Assembly: GCA_040752595.1 (NCBI GenBank) | Contig: JBFMGX010000048.1 | Span: forward strand, 1-39,226 | Direction of reading: 5' to 3' | Source: Candidatus Zixiibacteriota bacterium | GTDB lineage: Bacteria; Zixibacteria; MSB-5A5; WJJR01 | Length of the DNA: 39,226 bases | Part shown: positions 22,307-30,978 of the stretch, one piece after another | How positions within the stretch are numbered: the stretch's first letter is position 1 | How the letters are laid out: every line of letters begins with the position of its first letter | Translations under genes and position numbers: made by a program | The notes under the pieces: model-generated | What the model was told of the DNA's origin: nothing | The model's database searches: none | The model's input: only the letters and a program-made list of their open reading frames with translations

Positions 22307-24415
22307 TTAGCCGCTGCGGCCGAATGTGGCGATGGTCTTTGCCAATTTTTCGGGATCGTCAGTGGGGAGCGCGCAGGTTTCGCCGGCGCAGAAGTATGCC
22401 CGTGTCTGCCCCGAGGCGATCATGCCGCGCATCTCGGGAGGAAGCGGCACCTGATCGGCTGCCGTGGTGTCGGTCGTGATACGACGGAGTGACTTGTATG
22501 GTCGGAAGACACGCCGGGCCGTGGACCACAACTCCTCGGCGCGGGGATCACCGGCAGGTCCGACAACAACCGCTGTGGCCGGGCCGCGCAGGAAACGATC
22601 GAGGGTTGAGAAGTACGACCCGCCGAAGATGCCGAGGCCTCCGGCAGTCATGGCGAAAGCGGTCAGCAACTGCTCGGCGTGATCGCGATATCTGTCTTCG
22701 CCGGTCAGTTCGCTGAGGCGAAGCATGAGCTCCGCGGCAACGGCGTTGGCCGAAGGCGTTGGGGAATCCTGAATCGGCTTGCGCGACTGGGCCAGAAGCC
22801 CCGGGGCAGCAGTGTCCGGTTCACGATCAAAGAAGCCGCCTGACTCTCCATCCCACAGGCGCCGCAGGAGATCGTCGTTGATCCGACGGGCTGTATCCAA
22901 GTAGGCCGACTGTCCCGTGCGTTCATAGGCGTCGAGGAATGCCCGTCCCAGGAACGCACCATCTTCCAGAAGGCCGGACGGGTTGTCGGCTCCCAGCGCG
23001 TGACGTACCCGACCGTCGGGTAGAACAGCCCCGGCGCACAGACGGTCCAGCGAGCGCAGGGCGAATCGCTCGGCGTTGGCGATATCGAGGAAGTCTGCGG
23101 CCAGCAGAATGGCGGAGATCGCCAGGCCGTTCCAGCCGGTATAGACCGATGAGTCAACGAAGGGTAAAGGGCGTCGCCTTCGGGCGTCCCGCAGTTTCAT
23201 GATGCCTGATTGGAGCAACGCTTGCACCTGCGCATCGGTCTTGTTGCTCTTGGCGGCGATAACATCGACATCGGCCGCGACCAACAGGACATTCTTGGCG
23301 GGATTGTGGCGCATTTCGCCATGGGGACGGATGTCGAACCGCTCGGCCAGGACCGCCGCTTCATCGGCTGAGCAAGCCGCTTGCACTTCGTCGAGCGTCC
23401 AGGTGAAGTAGTCGCCGTCGTCGTGCAGGCCGACATCGGCGTCTTGAGAGGCATAGAAACCGCCGCGTTCTGAATCGCCGAGGACGCCGGTCAAGAAGTC
23501 AATGATGCCGCGGGCGGTTTCGGCGAAGAGCGGATCGCCGAAGTGCCCGCCGGCCATGGCGTAGTTGCGCAGAAGCTCGCTGTTGTCATAGATCATCTTC
23601 TCGAAGTGCGGCACGATCCATTGGGCATCGGTCGAGTACCGGTGAAACCCGCCGCCGAGCTGGTCATGGACACCGCCGCGCGCCATCCGGATCAGCGTTC
23701 GTCGAATCACATGGTCCAGAGACGGAGACGGAGAGAAGAAGTGCTGTGCCAAGATCAACTCCATGGCGGAGGCATGGGGGAACTTCGGCGCGCCGCCAAA
23801 ACCGCCATGGACCGGGTCGAAGCTGGCGGTGATCTGCGCAACCCCCTGGGTAATCAGCGCGCGGCTGATCGCGCCGGAGCGGTCATGATCGCGGTGCTGC
23901 GCCAGCGCTCCAGCGAGCGACTCGGCCCGGGTCCGGGCGTCGCTCCTGTGGCTGCGATAATATTCCGCGACCGCGAGCAGCACATCGGGGAATGCCCTGC
24001 GTCCATGATGATCGGTCGGGGGAAAGTAAGTGCCGCCGAAAAAGACCAGACCCTCGGGCGTCAGGAAGGCGGTCAGCGGCCAGCCGCCCTGGCCGGTGAG
24101 CGCGGAGACCGCTTCCTGATAGCGACGGTCGACGTCCGGGTGCTCGTCGCGATCGACCTTGATGGCGATGAAATGGTCGTTGATGATTTGCGCGGTCTTC
24201 GGATTCTCATACGATTCGCCGTCCATGACATGGCACCAGTGGCACCAGACGGCGCCAATATCGAGGAGGATCGGACGGTCGAGTTGCCGGGCGCGAGTGA
24301 AGGCGGCATCGCCCCACGGATGCCAATGCACCGGTTGATGCGCCGCGGAGCGCAGGTAGGCGCTGTTTGCTTGGGCGAGGTCCTCTTGTGCAGGCGCGCT
24401 GATTCTGTCATTCAT
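22307..24415 (-). CDS. yyaL: YyaL-type thioredoxin-domain protein (DUF255)
   Basis: A 702-residue protein with an N-terminal thioredoxin-like domain (DUF255; C58-HW-C61 in GAVWCHWCHVM), the motifs AYLRSAAHQPVHWHPWG and FGGTYFPP, and a long helical C-terminal region resembling a six-hairpin glycosidase fold. The family includes bacterial YyaL and mammalian SPATA20. Its reaction is not established. GQGGWPLTAFLTPEGL and GGAPKFPHASAMELIL are family hallmarks. Length is normal and the frame is intact. A GGAGGA site lies about 12 nt upstream of the ATG. It is divergent from tadA across a 220-bp gap that holds a dispersed repeat. Confidence 0.9.
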   Translation of the reverse strand: MNDRISAPAQEDLAQANSAYLRSAAHQPVHWHPWGDAAFTRARQLDRPILLDIGAVWCHWCHVMDGESYENPKTAQIINDHFIAIKVDRDEHPDVDRRYQEAVSALTGQGGWPLTAFLTPEGLVFFGGTYFPPTDHHGRRAFPDVLLAVAEYYRSHRSDARTRAESLAGALAQHRDHDRSGAISRALITQGVAQITASFDPVHGGFGGAPKFPHASAMELILAQHFFSPSPSLDHVIRRTLIRMARGGVHDQLGGGFHRYSTDAQWIVPHFEKMIYDNSELLRNYAMAGGHFGDPLFAETARGIIDFLTGVLGDSERGGFYASQDADVGLHDDGDYFTWTLDEVQAACSADEAAVLAERFDIRPHGEMRHNPAKNVLLVAADVDVIAAKSNKTDAQVQALLQSGIMKLRDARRRRPLPFVDSSVYTGWNGLAISAILLAADFLDIANAERFALRSLDRLCAGAVLPDGRVRHALGADNPSGLLEDGAFLGRAFLDAYERTGQSAYLDTARRINDDLLRRLWDGESGGFFDREPDTAAPGLLAQSRKPIQDSPTPSANAVAAELMLRLSELTGEDRYRDHAEQLLTAFAMTAGGLGIFGGSYFSTLDRFLRGPATAVVVGPAGDPRAEELWSTARRVFRPYKSLRRITTDTTAADQVPLPPEMRGMIASGQTRAYFCAGETCALPTDDPEKLAKTIATFGRSG

Positions 24416-24494
24416 GCCGTCAGTTCCTCCGGGTGCTGAAGTTCATCGGCCTTATACGCAATGGAGAGTCTCCGATGGAATGACATTCTCTGAG

Positions 24495-24555
24495 AAAAGG
24501 CGGACCCTCGCTTCCCTCGCTTCGCTCGGGACAAGTCGCTCGGGGTGACAGGGAG
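24495..24555. repeat. TTCGCTCGGGACAAGTCGCTC repeat
   Basis: CTCGCTTCCCTCGCTTCGCT followed by CGGGACAAGTCGCTCGGGGT. It is a copy of the dispersed family seen at 8.3, 9.6, 10.5, 16.0 and 21.6 kb, here between the divergent yyaL-type and tadA genes. Confidence 0.65.
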
Positions 24556-24635
24556 ACTCCCGGTCACACTGTTCGATTGCCTGTCTCTGAACGGCATCGT
24601 AGCTTACTTTGGGCGGGGCATGATCCCCGGCGGTG

Positions 24636-25121
24636 ATGATCGTGTTTCCCGAGCATTCCGATTACGAGCGTGCCGAGTATTTCATGCGGCAGGCGCTGCG
24701 CGAAGCGGAATCGGCCTTTGAGGAGGACGAAGTGCCGGTCGGCGCTGTCGTCGTCAAGGATGGTTTGATCGTCGGGCGCGGCCACAATCAGATGGAACGT
24801 CTGGGGGACCCGACGGCGCACGCGGAGATTCTGGCGATCGGCGCCGCCTCATCCCACTTTGAATCATGGCGGTTGCTCGGTGCGACTTTGTACTCCACGA
24901 TTGAGCCATGTGTCATGTGCGCCGGCGCCGGCGTCATGGCGCGCATCGACCGCATCGTCTATGGCGCGGCCGACCCGAAGTTCGGCGGGTGCGGTTCGAT
25001 CTTCCGCATTCCCTCCGATCCGCGCCTGAACCATCGTGTCGAGATCATCGGTGGGGTGATGGCGGATGAGGCGGCGGCGCTCATGCGACGGTTCTTTGCC
25101 AAGCGCCGGGAAGAGGCATGA
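24636..25121 (+). CDS. tadA: tRNA-specific adenosine deaminase TadA
   Basis: A 161-residue zinc deaminase that converts adenosine 34 of tRNA-Arg(ACG) to inosine. The catalytic set is complete: H62-A-E64 (THAE-type motif, here PTAHAEI), and P-C92-VM-C95. EVPVGAVVV near the N-terminus and the length fit TadA rather than a guanine or cytosine deaminase. A GTG directly before the ATG at 24636 is an alternative start. The end overlaps the next gene's ATG (ATGA), so the two are translationally coupled. Confidence 0.9.
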   Translation: MIVFPEHSDYERAEYFMRQALREAESAFEEDEVPVGAVVVKDGLIVGRGHNQMERLGDPTAHAEILAIGAASSHFESWRLLGATLYSTIEPCVMCAGAGVMARIDRIVYGAADPKFGGCGSIFRIPSDPRLNHRVEIIGGVMADEAAALMRRFFAKRREEA

Positions 25122-25618
25122 CGTTGCCTATGACTGACATGGCGACGAGATTCGACTGTGGGCGGATGGCCGAACGTGCCGTGCGTCGCGGGATGATCAT
25201 CCAACTACTGGCGCCGGGCGTGCTGGTTCTTCTGGTGTTCGTGGTGCGTAAACGGGGAATCGGGATTGATGAATCCCAGGCGCCGGTGTGGCTGCCGACC
25301 CTATTCTATGTCCTTCTGGGGCTGGCCGTGGCCGATCTGTTGGCTGCGTTCACGCTGCGACGGATTCTCTTGGCGCCGCTACGGCTGAGGAATGTGCTGG
25401 GCGATACCGCAGCGGTCGAGCGGATCGTGATGAGCGCGACGACCGTGACATTCGCCTTGGGGGCCTCGCCGGTCGTCTATGGCGTGGTCCTCTATCTTCT
25501 CGGCGGCACCATGCAGCAGGTCGCGGTTCTTGCCATCATCAGTCTGCTCTCGTTTCGATTCCTGCGGCCGGACGTGAAGTTCCTGGAGGAAGTTCTGGGA
25601 GAGGCGGCACGCGGCTGA
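25118..25618 (+). CDS. Membrane protein coupled to tadA, unknown
   Basis: A 166-residue integral membrane protein with four likely spans: about 26-44 (IIQLLAPGVLVLLVFVV), 56-80, 105-127 and 130-147 (VAVLAIISLLSFRFL). It starts at the ATG that overlaps the tadA stop. The first 25 residues are soluble (TDMATRFDCGRMAERAVRRG) and would lie in the cytoplasm. I recognise no family. The tight coupling suggests shared expression, not necessarily a shared pathway. Later in-frame ATGs (for example MATRFDC) are possible starts. Confidence 0.6.
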   Translation: MTLPMTDMATRFDCGRMAERAVRRGMIIQLLAPGVLVLLVFVVRKRGIGIDESQAPVWLPTLFYVLLGLAVADLLAAFTLRRILLAPLRLRNVLGDTAAVERIVMSATTVTFALGASPVVYGVVLYLLGGTMQQVAVLAIISLLSFRFLRPDVKFLEEVLGEAARG

Positions 25619-25661
25619 CTTCCGGCGTGTGCTCGGGCGGAGCCGGGCCGCGCCGATCCTC

Positions 25662-25682
25662 AAGGGGCTGAAAGCCCCTTGT
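25662..25682. repeat. CAAGGGGCT hairpin after the tadA unit
   Basis: CAAGGGGCT-GAA-AGCCCCTTG followed by TCCTCGA, 43 nt past the last stop. Same family and same flank as the copies at 12485 and 19256. It may end tadA-unit transcription. Confidence 0.7.
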
Positions 25683-25723
25683 CCTCGAGCAACTTTTGTG
25701 TCTGAATCGGCACAGGAAAACCG

Positions 25724-25753
25724 CTGACAAATGCCGCCTCGGCCGCCTATATT
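25724..25753 (+). promoter_or_regulatory. Promoter of tRNA-Ser
   Basis: CTGACA (25724-25729) and TATATT (25748-25753) are spaced by 18 nt. The mature tRNA begins 7 nt after the -10 box, so transcription would start at or next to its 5' end. This is the clearest sigma-70-type promoter in the window. Confidence 0.65.
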
Positions 25754-25759
25754 CGCGCC

Positions 25760-25846
25760 GGAGAGGTGCCAGAGTGGTTGATCGGGGCGGTCTCGAAAAC
25801 CGTTGACCTTACACGAGGTCCGGGGGTTCGAATCCCCCCCTCTCCG
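25760..25846 (+). tRNA. tRNA-Ser (anticodon CGA)
   Basis: An 87-nt tRNA with the long variable arm of a class II tRNA. The acceptor stem GGAGAGG pairs with CCTCTCC. The anticodon loop CTCGAAA gives CGA, which reads UCG serine codons. The T arm carries GGTTCGAATCC. The discriminator base is G, followed by CAT, so the CCA end is not encoded and must be added by tRNA nucleotidyltransferase. Confidence 0.93.
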
Positions 25847-25934
25847 CATTGGGCCGCATTCCACATCGATTCCTCAGGACAGATTCGGAGCGCCGTCTCA
25901 TAAATGGGCATGTACACACAACAAGGAGAGTCGT

Positions 25935-28043
25935 ATGACGATCACGACAACGCCGACACGGGGTAGGAAGGCAGGATGGATCCGGTTTCTGGCAACCGTG
26001 CTATCCTGTCTATGGATCGCCGCCAGCACGGTGTACGCGGCGAATGGGCTCACGCCCCAAGACGTCGCCCGCATCCGGGGCGTCACCTCGGCGGTCATCT
26101 CCCCGGATGGGAGCCGGATCGCCTACACCTTGGGCGTGCCGCGCGACTTGAAGGACCAAGACAACGGCGCCTCGTGGACCGAGTTGCACATGATCGAGTC
26201 CGATGGGTCATCCCACCCCTATGTCACCGGCAAGGTGAACGTGGGCGGTGTCCGATGGACGCCGGATGGAACCGGACTGTCGTTCCTGTCCAAGCGCGGT
26301 GACGATGAGAACCGGGCGCTGTATGTGATCCCGCTGACCGGCGGCGAGGCACGCAAGATCGTCCAACACGACGCCGACATTTCGTCCTACTCCTGGAGCC
26401 CCGATGGGAAGCGCGTTGCCTTCCTGGCGACGGAGGCGGAACCGAAGTCGAAGAAGGATGCCAAGAAGAAGGGGTTCAATCAGGAGATCTACGAAGAAGA
26501 GAAACCATTTGTCCGTGTGTGGGTACATGACATGCGGACCGACGATACCGCGGCGACGATGCTGGCACTGGAGGGCTCGGCGTCGGGATTGCACTTCGGT
26601 CCCGACGGCCGGCGTCTGGCGCTGGCCCTGGCGCCGACGCCCTTGGTCGATGACGGCTACATGGAGCGCCGCGTGCGCGTGGTCGATGCCGAGACCGGGG
26701 CGATTCTGGCGCGTATCGACAATCCGGGGAAGCTGGGGGAGATCGAATGGAGCCCGGACGGTGCGCATATCGCCTTCATCGCCGGGACCGACGCGCACGA
26801 TCCGTCGGCGGGACGACTGATGCTGGCACCCGCCGGCGGGGGGGCGATGCGTGATCTGCTGCCGAACTTCGAAGGCAACATCCGCAGCTTCGCGTGGCGT
26901 GACCCGCAGACAATCACTTTCATCGCCGATCAGGGAGTGTGGAGCTACATCGATCAGGTGGGGCTGGATGCCAACGAAGTTCGGATCTTCCCGGCGCCCC
27001 AAGGTCTCGGAAGCGATCGCGCGGCTCCCATTGGCGCGCCTGAAGACGGGGCGGTGTACAGTGACATCAGTCTGTCGCGCGACGGCTCCAAGGCCGCCTT
27101 CACCGGCAACAGTTGGCGACACCCCACGGAAGTCTACCGTCGCGATCCGGGCGATCCGGCACCGCGTCGTCTGACCGAGAGCAATCCCTGGCTGGCCGAC
27201 GTGTCCTTCGGGGTGCAGGAAGTCGTGCGCTACCGTGCCCGCGACGGACTCGATCTGGAGGGGATTCTGATTCGTCCGCTGGATGAGAAACCGGGGCAGC
27301 GGTATCCGCTCATCCTGACCGTGCATGGGGGACCGGAGTCGCATTACCGCAACGGGTGGATGACGGCGTATTCCAGCCCGGGGCAGGTGGCCGCGACGCA
27401 GGGCTTTGCCGTGTTCTATCCCAACTACCGCGGCAGCACCGGGCGGGGCGTGGCCTTCTCGAAACTGAGCCAGGGCGATCCGGCGGGGAAGGAATTCGAC
27501 GACTTCGTCGACGGAGTCGATCACCTGGTCGCACAGGGGCTGGTGGAGAAGAGCAAGGTTGGTATTACCGGTGGTTCCTATGGCGGATACGCTTCGGCGT
27601 GGGGAGCGACGTACTACTCGGATCGCTTCGCCGCGAGCGTCATGAGCTTCGGCATCGCCGACAAGATCTCCAAGCTGGGGACCACGGACATTCCCAAAGA
27701 GGAGATCGCCGTACACGCGCTGCACCCGATCTGGGAGAACTGGCAATTCGCCCTTGAGCGCAGCCCGATCTACTATGCCGACCGCAACCGGACGCCGACG
27801 CTGATCTTCGCAGGCAAGGATGATCCCCGCGTCCACCCGGGGCAGTCCATGGAGCTCTATCGTCACCTGAAGATGCGCGGCAAAGCGCCCGTACGGTTGG
27901 TGTTCTATCCGGGCGAGGGACACGGCAACAGCAAGGCGGCGGCGCGGCTGGACTACAACCTGCGCCTGATGCAGTGGATGGAGTACTACTTGAAAGGTCC
28001 GGGTGGCGAGCCGCCGGCGTATGAGTTGAAGTACGATGAGTAG
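25935..28043 (+). CDS. Exported S9-family peptidase (prolyl oligopeptidase/acylaminoacyl type)
   Basis: A 702-residue serine peptidase. The ATG at 25935 has AAGGAG 7 nt upstream and opens a signal peptide (RKAGWIRFLATVLSCLWIAA, cut near VYA-AN). Residues about 40-430 form a beta-propeller with WD40-like-TolB motifs (SPDGSRIAY, SPDGKRVAFLA, SPDGAHIAFIA). The C-terminal alpha/beta hydrolase carries the catalytic triad: Ser548 in GGSYGG, Asp630 in GKDDPRV and His663 in GEGHG. Such enzymes release dipeptides or acylated residues from short peptides, here probably in the periplasm. A Lys-rich insert (EPKSKKDAKKKG) sits between propeller blades, as in many bacterial relatives. It lies just downstream of the tRNA and upstream of a serpin gene. 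Confidence 0.9.
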   Translation: MTITTTPTRGRKAGWIRFLATVLSCLWIAASTVYAANGLTPQDVARIRGVTSAVISPDGSRIAYTLGVPRDLKDQDNGASWTELHMIESDGSSHPYVTGKVNVGGVRWTPDGTGLSFLSKRGDDENRALYVIPLTGGEARKIVQHDADISSYSWSPDGKRVAFLATEAEPKSKKDAKKKGFNQEIYEEEKPFVRVWVHDMRTDDTAATMLALEGSASGLHFGPDGRRLALALAPTPLVDDGYMERRVRVVDAETGAILARIDNPGKLGEIEWSPDGAHIAFIAGTDAHDPSAGRLMLAPAGGGAMRDLLPNFEGNIRSFAWRDPQTITFIADQGVWSYIDQVGLDANEVRIFPAPQGLGSDRAAPIGAPEDGAVYSDISLSRDGSKAAFTGNSWRHPTEVYRRDPGDPAPRRLTESNPWLADVSFGVQEVVRYRARDGLDLEGILIRPLDEKPGQRYPLILTVHGGPESHYRNGWMTAYSSPGQVAATQGFAVFYPNYRGSTGRGVAFSKLSQGDPAGKEFDDFVDGVDHLVAQGLVEKSKVGITGGSYGGYASAWGATYYSDRFAASVMSFGIADKISKLGTTDIPKEEIAVHALHPIWENWQFALERSPIYYADRNRTPTLIFAGKDDPRVHPGQSMELYRHLKMRGKAPVRLVFYPGEGHGNSKAAARLDYNLRLMQWMEYYLKGPGGEPPAYELKYDE

Positions 28044-28097
28044 GGTGTCCGGCGGGGAGCCTCTTGGGCCGCACAGGGGTGCTTTTTCAACATGCCC

Positions 28098-28113
28098 TGA
28101 AGACCCGTGGCAC
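28098..28113. repeat. GTGGCAC palindrome half-unit
   Basis: TGAAGACCCGTGGCAC is the right half of the unit seen at 3156-3227 and complements the left half at 21649. The left half is missing here. Confidence 0.6.
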
Positions 28114-28239
28114 CCGTTGGGTCGAGGGGGATCTTTGATCGGTTGTACCGTGAGCGGGAATAAACCGGCTCACGGGGTGTATTGGCTGATCAGAGGGGCT
28201 GCGGCGGGCTCTCCGCCTGCATTTGCACAGGGGGTCGCG

Positions 28240-29466
28240 ATGGTTCGCTACGCTATTCTTCTTATCGGTGTCTGCACGCTGTTCGCCTGCCAGGAGAACG
28301 CGACCGACGCGGAGTCGCATCGGGGTTCACCCAAGCCGGTGACTCAGATCGACAATCGCCTCGTGGACGCGGACAACCGTTTTGGGTTTGAGTTGCTCTC
28401 GGAGTTGACCCGGCCGGACGCGACAGAGAACGTCTTCATCTCCTCGGCCAGCGTGGCTCTGGCATTGACGATGACTTACAACGGCGCCTCCGGGGAGACG
28501 CAGACGGCGATGGCCGATGCACTCGAGCTTTCGGGCATGCCGCGCGATGAGATCAACGCCGCCAATGCCGACCTGTTGTCGCTGTTGGCCGATCCCGATC
28601 CGGATGTCCGGCTGGCGGTCGCCAACTCGTTGTGGGCGCGCAAAGGGATCGACTTTGATGCGGGGTTCCTGGCACGCAATCAGGAGTTCTTCGCCGCGGA
28701 AATCCGTGCCTTGGATTTCACGAATCCTTCAGCGGCCGACACGATTAACGCCTGGGTTAGTGAGAAGACAAGGGAGCGGATCCCGGAGATCGTGAGCCCG
28801 CCGATCAGTCGGGCCACCGTCCTGTTCCTGATCAACGCGATCCACTTCAAGGGAATGTGGACCTATCAGTTTGACGAGAGCCAGACACGCGACGGAGTCT
28901 TCCACCTCGCCGACGGGCGCAGCAAGTCTGCTCGGTTCATGATGCAGTCGGGCGATTTTCGGTATCTGGTAGACCCCTCCTTCCGGGCCATCTGTCTTCC
29001 CTACGGTTCCGGGCGGTGGGGAATGTACATCTTCCTTCCCAATCGCGAGTCGACGCTCGCCGACTTCCTCGCCCGGCTCGACTATGACCAATGGCAGAAG
29101 TGGATGACAGGTTTTCGTTCAGGCGAGGCGAGGATCTTGATTCCGCGTTTTCGTCTGGAGTATGAGGCATCGCTGGTGGAACCGCTGCAGGCGCTCGGGA
29201 TGGGCGTCGCCTTTTCTGGTGAAGCGGACTTCTCCGCCATGACTCCATCGCCGCACCTGCCCCTGATGATCTCAAATGTCAAGCACAAGACGTTTCTGGA
29301 AGTGAATGAAGAAGGAACCGAGGCGGCGGCGGCAACTTCGGTCGAGATCAGCCTAACCTCCTTGGGCCCGTTCGTCATGAATGTCGATCATCCCTTCTTC
29401 TGCGCGATTCGAGACGACAGCACCGGCGTGGTACTGTTTATGGGAGCGGTCAATGAGCCGATGTAA
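28240..29466 (+). CDS. Serpin, predicted lipoprotein
   Basis: A 408-residue serine-protease inhibitor of the serpin family, intact and of normal length. The start at 28240 gives a lipoprotein signal peptide (MVRYAILLIGVCTLFAC; lipobox LFAC, lipidated Cys17). Serpin hallmarks: NVFISSASVALALTMTYNGA, NAIHFKGMWTYQF, and the hinge EEGTEAAAAT that inhibitory serpins need for loop insertion. Counting from the hinge places P1-P1' at Thr-Ser (SVEIS-L-T|S-L), so an elastase-like or papain-like target is more likely than a trypsin-like one; this is an estimate. A membrane-anchored serpin would protect the cell surface from foreign or own proteases. It follows the S9 peptidase gene on the same strand after a 196-bp gap, and ends 11 bp from the convergent menE stop. 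Confidence 0.9.
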   Translation: MVRYAILLIGVCTLFACQENATDAESHRGSPKPVTQIDNRLVDADNRFGFELLSELTRPDATENVFISSASVALALTMTYNGASGETQTAMADALELSGMPRDEINAANADLLSLLADPDPDVRLAVANSLWARKGIDFDAGFLARNQEFFAAEIRALDFTNPSAADTINAWVSEKTRERIPEIVSPPISRATVLFLINAIHFKGMWTYQFDESQTRDGVFHLADGRSKSARFMMQSGDFRYLVDPSFRAICLPYGSGRWGMYIFLPNRESTLADFLARLDYDQWQKWMTGFRSGEARILIPRFRLEYEASLVEPLQALGMGVAFSGEADFSAMTPSPHLPLMISNVKHKTFLEVNEEGTEAAAATSVEISLTSLGPFVMNVDHPFFCAIRDDSTGVVLFMGAVNEPM

Positions 29467-29477
29467 GACGACCACGT

Positions 29478-30971
29478 CTACAATTGGCCAGCCGCCGTAG
29501 AGTGAACAGAGGCCAGTTTCCGGCGGTCAATCTTCCCGGCCGCGGTCAATGGTATCTGATCGACCGGCACTAACACCTTCGGAATCTTGAACGTTTCCAA
29601 GCGACGGCGCAAGTCTGCACGAAGTGCGTCCGGATCGCATACGACTCCGGGCGCCATCTCGATCAAAGCGACGACCTTCCGGCCCCACTGGTGGTCTTCG
29701 AACCCCAACACGGCGGCTCGGGCGACGCCCTCGCATTGCTCCAGAGCCGCCTCGACTTCTTCCGCCGCCACTTTTTCTCCGCCGGTGATGATCACGTTGT
29801 CACGGCGACCGTGTACGATAAGGTAGCCGTCGTCATCGAGACAACCGATGTCGTTCGTTACGAACCAGCCGTTGGTCGCCACCGGTTCGATCCGGCCGGG
29901 GGCGATCCAGTATCCCGGGGACAACATCGGCGAGCGAACACAGATTGTACCGTCGCTTCCATGCGGCAGAGTTGTGCCTTCGTCATCACGAATCTCGACG
30001 TCGCACATCGCCAACGGGCGTCCGACAGTGTGCAACTTCGCCAAGTCCGCACCCAATGCCAGCGTGGCGACCTGTGAGGCGGTCTCGGTCATGCCATAGG
30101 TCGGCAGGACCGGCAGGCCAAGTGATCGAGCGTTCCGCAAGAGATCCAAACCGGTCGGCCCGCCACCAACGAGGATGGACCGCAGGTTGGGCGGGACGGA
30201 TTGATCGCCGCACGCATCCAAGAGACGCGACAGCGTCGTGGCCACCAGCGACAACTGTGTGACGTCGTGGCGAGCGATCACTTCCATCATCGTCACATCT
30301 TCATGCTGGCTGGGGAGGACAACGGTCGTCCCATAGAATGCCGCGCGCAGGATAATCGCCAGCCCGCCGACATGATGGAAGGGTAGATTGGCGAGCCAGC
30401 GGTCATCAGGGTTGATACCGAGATTCAGAGCGTTGGCCAGGGCACTGGCGAGGTGGTTCCGCATCGTCAGGCAAACGCCTTTGGGCGTGCCGCCGGTCCC
30501 GGATGTCGGCACGACCGTGTGAATGTCGGTGGCCGATATCATGTCGTTCACAGACCGGTTGGGTTCTGATGTATCGGCGTTGACGACGTCGGTGATGGGA
30601 ATGACGGGGCAGCCCGACCATCCAAACCAAGGTTGCACATGGCGGGAGGAATCATCTGTGAGAATGAGCGCCGGTGCCAGCCGTGGCAGGTACGCAGCGG
30701 CGTCGGACGGATTCGGGTGGGGATGGAGCGGGGCGAGAATCGCCCCGGCCCGGGGCAGTGCATGAGCCAGGATGATCCACTCCAGCGAATTCGCGGCGGC
30801 GACGACCACACGATCACCGGCGCGCAGGCCGACGCGTGCCAACTGCCCCATCGCGCCGCGAATGCGCTGCTCAAGCTCTCGGTACGAGACGACGAGCCCA
30901 CCGGCGATGATGGCCGGATGCCCGCCGAGCCGTTCGGCGTGCCGCACGGTCGGGTAGGCGATCTGGTCCAT
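29478..30971 (-). CDS. menE: o-Succinylbenzoate-CoA ligase MenE
   Basis: A 497-residue acyl-adenylate-forming enzyme that activates o-succinylbenzoate with ATP and CoA. ANL-family motifs are in order: TSGTGGTPKGVCLT (P-loop), LPFHHVGGL, YGMTETAS (A5), TNDIGCLDDDGYLIVHGRRDN (A7/A8 region) and LTAAGKIDRRKL with the catalytic Lys (A10). Length is normal. It is the last gene of the operon, 7 nt after the menC stop. Position inside a complete men cluster makes the substrate assignment firm. Its stop lies 11 bp from the serpin stop on the other strand, with no room for a separate terminator. Confidence 0.93.
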   Translation of the reverse strand: MDQIAYPTVRHAERLGGHPAIIAGGLVVSYRELEQRIRGAMGQLARVGLRAGDRVVVAAANSLEWIILAHALPRAGAILAPLHPHPNPSDAAAYLPRLAPALILTDDSSRHVQPWFGWSGCPVIPITDVVNADTSEPNRSVNDMISATDIHTVVPTSGTGGTPKGVCLTMRNHLASALANALNLGINPDDRWLANLPFHHVGGLAIILRAAFYGTTVVLPSQHEDVTMMEVIARHDVTQLSLVATTLSRLLDACGDQSVPPNLRSILVGGGPTGLDLLRNARSLGLPVLPTYGMTETASQVATLALGADLAKLHTVGRPLAMCDVEIRDDEGTTLPHGSDGTICVRSPMLSPGYWIAPGRIEPVATNGWFVTNDIGCLDDDGYLIVHGRRDNVIITGGEKVAAEEVEAALEQCEGVARAAVLGFEDHQWGRKVVALIEMAPGVVCDPDALRADLRRRLETFKIPKVLVPVDQIPLTAAGKIDRRKLASVHSTAAGQL

Positions 30972-30978
30972 CGTCGTG

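Noticed and set aside
26208-27923. A 571-codon open frame on the minus strand
   Set aside because: It is antisense to the S9 peptidase gene, whose catalytic motifs and signal peptide are unmistakable. Long antisense frames are expected in GC-rich coding DNA.
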